Origin: Penicillus capitatus
Taxonomy: Eukaryota > Chlorophyta
Assembly (NCBI GenBank): GCA_965649825.1
Contig: OZ287701.1
Location: forward strand, 1-64,000
Reading direction: 5' to 3'
Length of the DNA stretch: 64,000 bases
In this document: positions 1 to 11,094 of the stretch, piece by piece
Numbering within the stretch: position 1 is the stretch's first letter
Layout of the letters: every line of letters starts with the position of its first letter
The notes under the pieces: generated by a model
Seen by the model: only the letters and a program-made list of their open reading frames with translations
Databases searched by the model: none
What the model was told of the DNA's origin: nothing
Translations under genes and position numbers: made by a program

Positions 1-1373
1 ACGTCTTCCAGCATCTTGAGTTTGTTGTGCCACAAAGGGGCCGCCGTCTCGCCGAGATCCCAGGCACGAACCTTCTTCATCGCATGAAACATCAGGTCAC
101 GGGATAGGATGTATCCCCATCCAGCTGCGTACAAGGTCCCATTGATCTCGGCTGCTGCATCCTCGTTGAAGTATTCGTAACTGAAATACCATTTCGACTG
201 CGGATCTCGAAAGACTTTGAATCCGCTTTCACTCTCTACCCGGCCCCTATATACCTGCTTCATGAATAGCTTCTCTTCATGTACGCCGAGAGTGTCGAGC
301 ACCCGATGCACGCGGACATACGTATCGTCATCTGTCTTGAGAACGTGCGTGTATCGTCGAGGGGACGACAGCGCGTATTTCAGCAAGCCCAGTGTTTTGT
401 TCGACAGGTTGTCGTACGAATCGTCTCCGCGTACGACGAAGACGTCGTCGTGTTCCCTGATCTCTGCCTCCAGTTTCTGCATCGACAGGTCAGTGCAGTT
501 CTCTTGAACACAAGGAGGGATTAGAGGTGCGACTTGTTATCCGAGGGATGTCTCACTTGGCTGACCGACGAAGAATCGCACGTCGACGTTGTCGTACATG
601 TTCAAGGCGTCCTGCATCCATGTCTTGCGAATGCCGTCTCTCCTCCGCCGACTGAGCTCGCTGCAGGCAGCTGTCGTCACCCCGATGAACAGGCGTATGT
701 CAAATCCCTCGGGAAAGCTACTCGTCTCTGGGAGCACACGGAAGTCACGTCCCATGCTCCGAGATGGGTCAGAGCTCGCTCGCTCGCTCCTCACCTTCTT
801 CTTCGGATTCTTCGAGAAGACGGTAGTCTATTTCCTCTTCGGCCGACAAGGGACGATCGCGACGCAGTGCGTCCGAGAACGCCACTCTGTTGCCTGCAGA
901 AACAACTCTCTTGCCCACACGATCTGAATGACGGATGTCGCACCGGAGACTGCATAGTCGACGGTCGCTTCATCTTCGATACCAGTCGCACCGAGGACAC
1001 GAAGACGGTCAACAGCACTGTCATCATCTGCAGAGTACTCCATTCGGTGATGTGCTGTTACAACGAGAAAGTAAATCGCACTTCTGTTCATCTGATAGGG
1101 GTCTGAGTAAATCTTCTGAGACCGTGGTGCTCGTGGGATAGTGTTTTCGCAGAGAGTCATCCTCGGGTACAGGAGAGAATTCAACTCTACCACGTGCTAC
1201 AACGATACACCCATCCCATGCCTTGTTAGCACGGAGCGCGATAAAACTTGTTGCCAAACGGACAATGTCATCATGACGCAGCCCATAGAAAAGAACATCA
1301 ATGACAGCGCGAGGACAACTTCTGGTCGAAGTCTGAAGAATGCACTCGGCCATACAAATGCCCGCTGCTTCAT
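1..1373 (-). CDS. GT31 galactosyltransferase-like gene, copy A (cut off by window edge)
   Basis: This is the left-hand member of a tandem pair of family-31 glycosyltransferases, type II Golgi enzymes that transfer sugars from UDP-sugars onto glycans. The first exon starts at ATG 1373 and encodes a basic N-terminus plus a hydrophobic signal anchor (VVLALSLMFFSMGCVMM). Downstream exons match copy B almost base for base, including an acidic stem exon (near 890-815), an exon with FDIRLFIGVTTAACSELSRR and the galactosyltransferase core with KTDDDTYVR, the metal-binding DDD region. The 3' end with the EDV motif lies outside the window, so whether this copy is intact cannot be judged. Exon joins between the anchor exon and the stem are unresolved, and there is a clear frame change near 900-1000 that needs an intron. 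Family assignment is by motif recognition; the acceptor sugar is unknown. Confidence 0.7.
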
Positions 1374-2096
1374 TGCTTGTCGCAGACCTGCAGACCACGG
1401 CAACGTATTGATTTGTGAGGTCACGCGATAACGTCCAACCCGAGCGGGTGGGAGATTCGTTGCTAGAACACGTCGACTCTGTTTACAATCTGTCGATAAG
1501 GTATTCTTCTTGCGCCGGAGGGGCAAAAGGAAGTCCCTATTTTTCGATTCGCTTATTGCAGCTAGACGGTAACGAATGGTTAAGTAGTACGTGACTCTCA
1601 GATGGAATGAAAGGCGAACGACAACAGCAATGCCTTTTTGGTAGCACACAAAACAATGAATTTTAAGACGGAATATCGGTAAAACGCATTTGGGAACCGT
1701 TAGTCCCGGAATGTGGAAAATGATTGATGCGAGTACACATGACATCTAAAGAACCCACACGAAGGTTTTCATTAACAGATCTGTTTCAAAAAATCAGTCG
1801 TCAAGCGTCCAGGGTCACGATTGTACGATCAGTGAATCTAGTTTCTCATCTCCGTACACCAAAACTGTCATGACTTAAAACCTCACGCTCTTATTGATGC
1901 TCTCTAGCTAGAATTTTGTTATCAAGCAACTAAAAATTAGCGTAATTGACGACCGATTCAATAACGAAGTCCCTTCTTCGGAACCTTCCTTTCATATGCT
2001 CAAGCAAAACCTGAGCAGCGCAGCCTCACATACTTGGTTTATGTCTACGAGAATTCCAATTTGAACTGACGTCAGAAAATAGTGGTTGAAACTAAA

Positions 2097-3806
2097 TCAG
2101 ATTCGCTGATCTTTAGAGACTTGCGAGTTATGCCAGCTAAGCCAGGCACCGTAATCATAAAAATCAAAAAGACCAGAGGTGCAAACGATGTCTTTCAGTC
2201 CCCACAACCCGTTCAGCTCTTGAGCATGCAATCCATGAAGGAGTCGGGGAGAATCGACATCCAGATGGACGACCTGCAAAGCATCGTACGCACTGAGCAA
2301 ACAATCCTGCTAACGACCATGGATACCTACCGCTGTTCTCGAAGGGCAGCCTTGCCAGGGTGCTCTGAATTCTCCGTCCGATGTTGGTCTGTCAACAACG
2401 TCGGACACCAGTGCACCGATCATCACGTCTTCCGGCATGTTGAGTTTGTTGTGCCACAGCGGGGCCGCCGTCTCGCCGAGATCCCATGCACGAACCTTCT
2501 TCATCGCATGAAACATTAGGTCGCGGGATAGGATGTATCCCCATCCTGCTGCGTACAAGGTGCCAACGATCTCAGCTGCTGCATCCTCGTTGAAGTACTC
2601 GTAGCTGAAATACCATTTCGACTGCGGATCTCGAAAGACTTTGAATCCGCTTTCACTCTCTACCCGGCCCCTATATACCTGCTTCATGAATAGCTTCTCT
2701 TCATGTACGCCGAGAGTGTCGAGCACCCGATGCACGCGGACATACGTATCGTCATCTGTCTTGAGAACGTGCGTGTATCGTCGAGGGGACGACAGCGCGT
2801 ATTTCAGCAAGCCCAGTGTTTTGTTCGACAGGTTGTCGTACGAATCGTCTCCGCGTACGACGGAGACGTCGTCGTGTTCCCTGATCTCTGCCTCCAGTTT
2901 CTGCATCGACAGGTCAGTGCAGTTCTCTTGAACACAAGGAGGGATTAGAGGTGCGACTTGTTATCCGAGGGATGTCTCACTTGGCTGACCGACGAAGAAT
3001 CGCACGTCGACGTTGTCGTACATGTTCAAGGCGTCCTGCATCCATGTCTTGCGAATGCCGTCTCTCCTCCGCCGACTGAGCTCGCTGCAGGCAGCTGTCG
3101 TCACCCCGATGAACAGGCGTATGTCAAATCCCTCGGGAAAGCTACTCGTCTCTGGGAGCACACGGAAGTCACGTCCCATGCTCCGAGATGGGTCAGAGCT
3201 CGCTCGCTCGCTCCTCACCTTCTTCTTCGGATTCTTCGAGAAGACGGTAGTCTATTTCCTCTTCGGCCGACAAGGGACGATCGCGACGCAGTGCGTCCGA
3301 GAACGCCACTCTGTTGCCTGCAGAAACAACTCTCTTGCCCACACGATCTGAATGACGGATGTCGCACCGGAGACTGCATAGTCGACGGTCGCTTCATCTT
3401 CGATACCAGTCGCACCGAGGACACGAAGACGGTCAACAGCACTGTCATCATCTGCAGAGTACTCCATTCCGTGATGTGCTGTTACAACGAGAAAGTAATT
3501 CGCACTTCTGTTCATCTGATAGGGGTCTGAGTAAATCTTCTGAGTCCGTGGTGCTCGTGGGATAGTGTTTTTGGATAAAACCATTTTTGGATCGAAAAGA
3601 GAGGTGTTCTCGACTATCTGCTACAGTATATATATAACATGCTGCATTGACTTAGATGACGGCGTGACCTGCGTCGAGACCTGCTGCCAAACGGACAATG
3701 TCATCATGAAGCAGCCCATAGAAAAGAACATCAACGACAGCGCGAGGACAACTTCCTGTCGAATTCCGAAGAATGCACCTGGCCATACAAACGCCCGTTG
3801 CCTCAT
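2097..3806 (-). CDS. GT31 galactosyltransferase-like gene, copy B
   Basis: This is a complete-looking multi-exon paralogue of copy A. ATG 3806 opens an anchor exon (MRQRAFVWPGAFFGIRQ followed by a hydrophobic stretch of about 20 residues). The catalytic exon (about 2906-2331) contains KTDDDTYVRVHRVLDTLG (the DDD metal site), GWGYILSRDL and MPEDVMIGALVSD, the usual order of GT31 motifs, and an exon near 3155-2961 carries the first beta strand. A further in-frame stretch at 2306-2097 (LQVVHLDVDSPRLLHGLHAQ) fits the C-terminal part of the family, but joining it needs a 24-nt intron at 2330-2307; otherwise the protein ends at 2310. The region around 3260-3560 has several open frames and I could not choose its splice sites. 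The enzyme probably acts in the Golgi on protein- or lipid-linked glycans; substrate unknown. Confidence 0.75.
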
Positions 3807-3989
3807 TGCTTGTCGCAGACCTGCAGACCACGGCAAGTATTGATTTGTGAAGTCACGCGATAACGTCCAACCCGAGCGGTGGGAGATTCGCTGCTAGAAC
3901 ACGTCGTCTGACTATCTGTTTACAATCTGTCGATAAGGTATTCTTCTTGCGCCGGAGGTGCAAACCAAAGTCCCTATTGTGTCATTCAC

Positions 3990-5379
3990 TTATTGTGTCT
4001 AGGCGGCAACGAATGATTGATGGATACGCGAGATCGGAAGGATGGAAAGGTGAACAATGATAGTGACTACCCGCGACTTTGGGATACTTGAGCCAGTGGA
4101 TCATTCACACGGATTTCCGACGGATCGTCGGTTATTCCATTTCGCGTCGCGTCAACGTTTCTCAGGCATTACAGTGAGGTGCGACAGTGGCACTATGCGT
4201 TCACGATTAAAGCACTGGTCAATCTTTGCCTCTGTGACTCCATGGAATCAAATCGGGAATCTATTGCTGGCTACCACGAAAAGCGAATGTTATCGTCTTT
4301 CTGTGCCACTGCACTTCGCTGTAGGGGACCTTTTTCTTATTCAATGATTTGGCGAAGGAATATGGTATTGTAATGATCGGGCTTTCATGTGAAAGCGAAG
4401 CGGTAATGATGCTTCTCATAAATTGTGCTTCTATCCAATTGCACGGGCTAGACGAACCCACACACACAACGTTTTACTCCTCTCTCCTTATCCGATAATC
4501 AACTTCTTTAGTCAGTATAGATTGCATGTTGCAAATGACAACGATCGTAGTCGTTTTCAAAGACAACGGCTGCGGTTACTTGTAACAGGTAAAGGTTGTA
4601 GAATGAATTCTATAAGCGCGAATCTGTCCGTCTGCAAATTCTGATCGATGATTTCAATTAGATGATTGTGGTGGTTTCCTGATTCGAGACGACATCCTGA
4701 CAAGGAAGAGTACTCAAGACAATGAGATGAAATCTGATCCATTCAATATCTCTCATATCCGCAAGCTCTCAGACTTAGGGATGCTCGAAATCTGCTGCGG
4801 ACGTCGTCACGTAGCCTGCCTCTATATATATGAACGTTTCATTTTCATGAGTGAATTGATGCTAAGATGAAAGGGAAGTAGCCGCCTTGTTCTAGCACCT
4901 TGCCCACAATGCAAACAGAAATGCCCCCGATCTCGACAGTACGAAAGGTCTATCCCAGAGATCAGCAACAAGACAGTCGAGTTCGTCATTTCTGGCATGG
5001 AGCATACCTCATCTCAAGTCTACTGTTTTCCTGCACTCGAGTTAGGAAAGATTTCATACAGCAAGCCATGCTTGATGGTCTCTATATGAGTATTGGATGT
5101 TCTCCATTCTTGGCCATTCGGGAGATCTGATCAGGGATGATGCCCCCATCCGTGCACATAGATTGCAGGAGGCCTCTTCATGGTGCTTTAACGAAAGGAG
5201 AGATGGAACACAGGGATGAATGCAGTTCTGGACACTTGCCGAAAATGACTGATGTTCCTCTCGTGTTCGTTGAACTCGAGAAGAAAGTGCCAAAACCGTA
5301 GCGTCGTCCCTTTTTAACAAGACGTCGCTAACTGGTCTTGTGTCACTCTCCTGTCGTAGAACAACTGCAGACCAGATGA
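3990..5379. other. No supported gene
   Basis: I find no open frame here with recognisable protein features and no convincing exon chain. The stretch has short ORFs on both strands, none with family motifs. It probably holds the 5' flank of the GT31 copy B gene and intergenic DNA. Confidence 0.4.
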
Positions 5380-5951
5380 TTACAAATATGAGTGAATCAT
5401 CGATGCAACAATATTCTTCCATGCTGCTGGATGAGACCGTGCGTGAAATCTTAAAGCCAATGCGTGTCCACCAAAAGCGATAGGACCGCTATGACATATG
5501 TCCTGCAGTTCCATATTGACACCCAAGATACATCTGTCGATGGATGAAAACAATTGATTCTGTTGTCGCGGAACGAGGAGGATGGTCGTGCTTTTCATAT
5601 GCCAGTGCGGAGAGAGACGTGACACAGTCAGTCGGTTGATTGAAGACCACGCATATCCGATATTTCGTCGAATGTCAAAGGGACCGGGTTGAAGGATGCT
5701 GTATTGCTCGATGACATAGCTAGCAATCGTACATCCTCTCATTTCAGGGATGCGAAACATGTTCCACACATGACAAGGAAGACTTCTGCAGATTCTGTCA
5801 AATCCTCCAATGGGGACGTTGTTTGGCATATGGCCACACAAGTCCCCCTTGAACGACCATTCAAAACCTTTGCATTTGCTGTTGATTGCCTTCTCTGTTG
5901 GCTTTCGATAAGTGTTGTGACGGAAATCGTGGCATCATCTCCAAATCGCAT
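5380..5951 (-). CDS. Hypothetical protein, exon structure uncertain
   Basis: Two overlapping minus-strand frames are open here. One runs from ATG 5951 (MRFGDDATISVTTLIESQQ) to 5739. The other runs to 5380 and includes GCTIASYVIEQYSILQPGP and GGHALALRFHARSHP. A single splice near 5830-5850 could join them, giving roughly 180 residues. I recognise no family, signal peptide or membrane segment. The downstream neighbour on the same strand is the CDK gene's opposite flank. This may be a real small gene or chance open sequence. Confidence 0.25.
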
Positions 5952-5999
5952 TCCACTGGATCCTCCTAGTTAAACACACAACGACTTCAGACGACTTCA

Positions 6000-7195
6000 T
6001 CACTGCCAAACATGCTTGCTCACTGCGAAAAAAGAATGCTGCAATGCATGTTTGGCAGTGATCCGTTCACATGGATCATAGCAGAGCATTTGAGTTAGGA
6101 GATCTAGTCCTAGATGAGAACATTGGACATCATCATGGATCGAAGCAGAACGGAAGTGTGGTAGAATGATCTTCTGTGCGTGAGGCAGATCGTTGTATCC
6201 CTTCAAACAAGACCATCGGCCTCTTGAGGAATCCACAATTCAAATGGAGAACACCTTCCAAACAGCTTCCGATGGTGTTCCCAGAATCTCACACATCAGC
6301 TTCAAACACTCGATTTCTGTATCCCCAGGAAAGAGAGGCTTTCCACTGAGAAGCTCTCCAAGAATACAACCGATGGCCCAGATATCCAAACTGGAATCGT
6401 ACATATCACTGCCCATGAGTAACTCAGGTGGACGGTACCACAGTGTCGCCACCTACCAAGAAATCGTTCGTCATCGTACAACAGAGGACAAGCATCTTCC
6501 GTTCACACACCGTGGGAGAGAGCTGTCCCTTCTGATAAGGAACATGTCTTGCCAATCCAAAATCACACAGTTTGACTTGTCCATTGTTATTGTAGAGCAG
6601 ATTGGACAGCTTGATGTCGCGATGAATGATAGATCGATCATGGAGATAGGCCAGTCCCATCAGCAACTGCAACAGAAAGATGTCCACTGAACTCCCATCC
6701 CATACCATCCCATACCTGTCTCAGAATGCATTTGATTTGAGCGACTGTGAATGTCCGATAGTTGCCGGAAGACATCAGGAGCTTCGAGAAATCGTGATCG
6801 CAATATTCGAAGACGAGGAAGACACTCAAGCACCACACACCGCACATTCAAAAAATCTGCCTTGATGCGCATGGCACTCACCTATCCAGTACAGAACCTG
6901 TAACCACTTCGATGAGTTTCACGATGTTTGGGTGGTCCAATAACTTCAGCAGCTTCAATTCGCGAAGACAGGTCACTGGGAATCCATCTTTTTCCACATC
7001 CATACGAATGCGCTTCAATGCCACCACTTTCCCTAGACACCCTCACTGCTGTATGGATTCCATCTCTATACGTCATGACTGACCCGTGTGTCGGTTCCTG
7101 GCTTTGTAGACGATTCCATAAGTGCCTTCTCCGATCCGACAGATCTTCTCATACTGCGTCACAGTTCTGGCGACCGGCAGAATAGTATTCATCAT
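6000..7195 (-). CDS. CDK10/CDK11-like cyclin-dependent kinase
   Basis: Six exons (7195-7084, 7032-6882, 6824-6716, 6666-6511, 6452-6255, 6200-6000) splice through 49-58-nt GT-AG introns to exactly 309 codons including the stop, so the protein has 308 residues, a bare kinase domain. The glycine loop is [13 protein letters not shown]. The catalytic lysine lies in VALKRIRM. The cyclin-binding helix reads [12 protein letters not shown], close to CDK10/CDK11 rather than PSTAIRE. The catalytic loop is [10 protein letters not shown], the magnesium site DFGLAR, and the activation segment ends [16 protein letters not shown]10/11-type kinases act in the nucleus in transcription, splicing and G2/M control; this is family knowledge. 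The start was chosen because ATG 7195 is the double Met just before the kinase core. No N-terminal RS-rich extension, as seen in animal CDK11, is present. Confidence 0.92.
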
Positions 7196-7613
7196 CAATC
7201 ATCATCCATTTCATCTCCTCGCCATCCATCGATTTGCATTGAACGCATCTTTGAATCGCAGTTTACGTGTTCTTTTTTCAGTGGAAGTCTTTTTCTCCAA
7301 CGACAAAGCGAAAATCGGCGTCGCTTTGCATTTCGCTGAACTGAGTGCAGAGAAAACGGACCACGACGTTGATAATCGCCTTCCAGGTAAGCACGTTGAA
7401 ACCTCAGACACATGACTTTGGCTGAACCTCGTACCTCTACACGACGAAAAGGGAGACACGTGAAAACCGCGTCACTCGACTTTGGACTGCCAAATGCGCT
7501 GCGGATGAGCGTTCTGTACTTCAGATGTGGAAACGCCCACCAAACCGTCTCTTCGAGTTTTTCGTATCTGCGGCGCCTATGCGTGGCAACTCGACCCCTC
7601 TGTTTGAGGGACG
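7196..7613. promoter_or_regulatory. Divergent intergenic region between CDK and Tudor-like gene
   Basis: This 418-bp spacer separates the CDK start (7195, minus) from the earliest plausible start of the plus-strand Tudor-like gene (7614). It should contain both promoters. I see no TATA box or recognisable element, and part of it may be the 5' leader of the plus-strand gene. Confidence 0.4.
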
Positions 7614-10600
7614 TTGTTTTCTGCGGTTTCCCGTCTCTATGGCCTCTTCACGTTCGTTTTTGTGGTTGCCGCCATTCATCCTCAAACGCGAAAGGATGAC
7701 GGGCAGCGTGGCTCGAATGTCTGTTTGCTGTGTAGATTGGCTATTCGAGGAATGCACCGCGCCATGTCGAGCAGGCCTTTATGTACATCTGACGGAGATC
7801 CACCTCCACCCAGCAGATGCAAACATCTGCACGAACCTGGCATTGCCAAAGTCCGAAGGACACGCAAAGCACCGGACTTCTACTCACCTGAAGTGCGCAC
7901 ACTGCCTGTGACGCAGCTGGAGTTGTCTGTGACCTCATTGTCTCTGCTCAGAATGCATCGAAAAGTTGTGCGAGGCCAAAGAAATCTGTTTCGGATGATA
8001 ACGACAGTTGGAAGCCGGAATCTGAAACAGATGAAGTCAATTCTGAATCCGACGCAGAGAGATCCGATGGAAGACGTGAGACGGCTATTGACTTCTGATG
8101 TAAAGAGACAGACATGCTGATGGTGAATCTAGGTGAGAAATTGGGAACGCGACGGAGAATGCTTTCTCGAAAGTCCCCCCGCCACGATGAAGAACACGCA
8201 GAGATGGAAACGGATGAACAATCATTACCCCCTGAGCAGCATGGAGAGACCGGCGAAAAGGCAGCTGTCACATCAGACACAGATGCCGAAGAGAAATCTG
8301 CCAAAGAGAAGAAAAGGGATGGGAAGAACCACAAAGAAAAAAGAGTGAAGGGATGCAGAGAACTGCAAGACCTACTCGACGGAGTACGTCGATCCCTTTC
8401 CTATCACTGCGTGTATTGATATGTCTGATGGTTGGATGCAGTGCGTTCAAGTGCACAAAGAATCGAGAACGCGTAGATTGGCCCCCAGACGAGAACATAG
8501 TCGAACCCTGCAGACAAAGTAAGCATGTCTGCATGTGAGGAGAGGGTGATGGTGGAGTGCTGCAGCGGTCATAGTGATACAAGCTGGTCTAATGGCTCCT
8601 CGAGGGCGGCGACAGACAAAGACAGTGGAAATCACCACCGCCAGCATTTGCAGAATTCTAGCAAGCAGCAATCTTCCTTGAACACATCTTCTGCTCAAGA
8701 TGTGCAAAGAACAGTGGATTCAAGCATGGAAGTATGCTGTGCCTTGATCTGTCCCATCACGCATAAGGCATTGTCTGACAGAATCCAACGATGGCAGAGA
8801 TCTCCGAAACGATGGAAGATGATTCTAGGCCATTCGTTGCGACGAGAAGATCCACACACTATGGGAGAAACAATTTGACTGCAACCTGTACAAGAAAGAG
8901 TAAGACAACGACAGCAGAGACTGTTTCAGACAGCAGTGTTCGTGTGAAACGTCAACGCGTCGATATGGATACATCTCAAACGAGAAAGATGACAAAAGGA
9001 GTGGAAAATGGAGCAAACGGTGCAAAGGCCTCCATGAGAGATACCAGCAACAAAGGCGATGGTCCCCCAACAATCAAACTGCCACGTATGCCAATGATCA
9101 GATATGGGGAATACTGGTATCGGGCAAGGATCAAACAGGAGAATCAAGAATTCGTATTCGTAGAATTCACAGGCACGCCTTATTCCTGTCTCTATGTCCA
9201 ATCTAAAAAACTGCCCGATCGCTTCAGGGTTTGAAGATGGGAGTATCAAACCATTCTGGATACGCAAGGACTCTGTGGATGTTTTTAAGGGATCATACAG
9301 TGGTAAAGACTGGAAACATGTGGGCGAAGGAGCATGGGAACCGAAACCAAGGAAAGTCAATTCGAAGAAGCAGAACAGTCGAGGGAGACGACGAGGCAAA
9401 CAACGCAGTGGCCTCTCCAAAACGGCAGACACGCATGATCAAAGCAAAGCCTCACAAGAGTACACGGGTGATTCAGAGGTGTGATGCACACACATACCAA
9501 CCACATTGCCTGTCCTCTGACGGCTCTGTTTGCTGCCAGAAGTGTTCAAATCCAGCATCTGGCGCCGCAAGCGGCAGCGGAGAGCGTCTCTATTACCACA
9601 AGACATTTGGAGAAACGCAGGGGTGTGGACGCCTTGAGAAGATGCCATCGACCGATTCAGTGGCTCGTATTGATCATCCAATACAAGAAGAGAAGGACAT
9701 GGACTGTGGCAGTCAGAGTGATGTCCCTGTAAAGGACAGGAGATCAGATGATTCGTTTCCGAACACATCAGCCGTGACAGCGCAACAGCGGACATCTGTT
9801 GTCGATGCAGCACAGGAGAAGTGCAAATCCGATGGACGTTCTGATTTTGCAGCGAAACCAGTATCCGGCGGCTCGCCCTTCTCGAGAAATGCCGGAACCA
9901 GTGGAGGCTCGTCTCAATTGGAAGATATGTTGAATAGAGACGGGAAGAAAAATCCACGCCACGTTGCAGAGAATAACAGAAGAGAGAATTCGAGTTCCGG
10001 AGGTAGGCACTCCATCTCTGCTGCTCTCGCACGAGCGAAGGCAACAGAGAGATGTGGAACGTGCAGGGAATGAACAGAGCGAAGGACGAATGCCCACTCG
10101 ACTGAGACGGAAATCAAGCAAAGTGTCATTGGAGAGACAGCAGCAGGAAGAAGACAGAACGCTCATTGACAAGAGACCCAAACCTTTACGCCGAAGCCGG
10201 CGGCTGTGTCCCAAAGGACCTTGGGGACGATTCAAGGATGAGTCAAGTTCCGAAGCAGAAGACAACGACGATGGCCTCAATACTCCGGCCTCTCGGCGAA
10301 ATGAGAACACAATATCGAGCGGTGCAGCAATGTCCAAGTACTTGACTCGATCCTCTCGGCAGACAGACGGCTCCGGCAGACGGAACAGTGGCAGCCTCTT
10401 GACAGCTTCGCAGCCACTGCCACGGTCCGCCCAGGTTCAGAAACCGACACATCGGTCCATCTTCCATCCTGCCAAGAGAGGGAGGAAAACGATCATGAGA
10501 AGAGATGAGATCAAGGACGAGTACTATGAAGATAAATACGATGAGGTGTTTGAGAATGAAGATCTTCGAACCGGGTACCGTTCTCCTCGAAATCGACTGG

Positions 10601-10953
10601 AAGCCATCGTCTCGCGTCGACGATTGGAAAAGACTCTGCCTGTGGTGGAGAGCAGCGATGGAGCCGCCGTTTGGAATCTGGGCGTCAATGTTTTCTCGCA
10701 GATTCGGAAATACTTACCGTACTACTGCAACCACATTGCCGATGCGCGTCTATCTGCCTTTGTGGAACTGATGGAACGTCTGGATGGGGTGCGACTGAGA
10801 AATCAAGCACCAAGCACAAGTCTGAAGCCGTCTTCAGAGATTCCTCCTTCAAAAGATCCTGTCCCCATCTCCTCTCTTGCCTTGCCGGCGGAAGTGGTAT
10901 CTGACAAGACACTTGGATTGCCATCTCTCATCGATCGAGAGAAGCTGTCATGA
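7614..10953 (+). CDS. Tudor/Agenet-like chromatin-associated protein
   Basis: Nine exons (first exon ending 7892; 7952-8075, 8133-8383, 8442-8518, 8566-8731, 8782-9187, 9228-9478, 9540-10002, 10067-10953). Exons 2-9 total 2,625 nt and stay in one frame. The start is uncertain: ATG 7614 gives about 967 residues, and later ATGs in the same exon give a protein some 45-50 residues shorter. Most of the protein is charged, Ser/Lys/Arg-rich and probably disordered, with acidic clusters early. One folded module spans the exon 6-7 junction, with YGEYWYRARIKQENQEFVFV, then FWIRKDSVDVFKGSYSGKDW and GEGAWEP, an aromatic-rich pattern like Tudor/Agenet readers of methylated residues. The C-terminal portion has a second conserved-looking segment (AAVWNLGVNVFSQIRKYLPY). 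A nuclear chromatin role is inferred from composition and the reader-like module; I do not recognise an orthologue. Confidence 0.75.
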
Positions 10954-11094
10954 GCGGCCTTGCATCTGGGTGTTTTTGTGTTCTGCTTTTCCTTTTGCTC
11001 TCCTTTTTGAAGCATTAAATGCTTTGAACACTTCGAATGATTTCTGTTCGAATAAAACTTCGCCCTGTAAACGGACTTTAATGGATATATCTGT

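Larger units (their letters stand above)
1..3985. repeat. Tandem gene duplication, offset 2,424 bp, with a near-identical core
   Basis: Bases 61-1140 and 2485-3564 differ at only a handful of sites, introns included. Outside this core the two copies are still alignable (about 1250-1540 against 3675-3965) but clearly more diverged, with scattered substitutions and small indels. The intron next to the core (1141-1248 against 3565-3690) is almost unrelated. The sharp change in identity suggests gene conversion over the catalytic exons of an older duplication. Confidence 0.85.

Noticed and set aside
217-1106. Plus-strand ORFs of 81-190 codons, repeated at 2641-3530
   Set aside because: They are antisense to the GT31 exons; the minus strand carries the family motifs, and the plus ORFs repeat only because the genes are duplicated.
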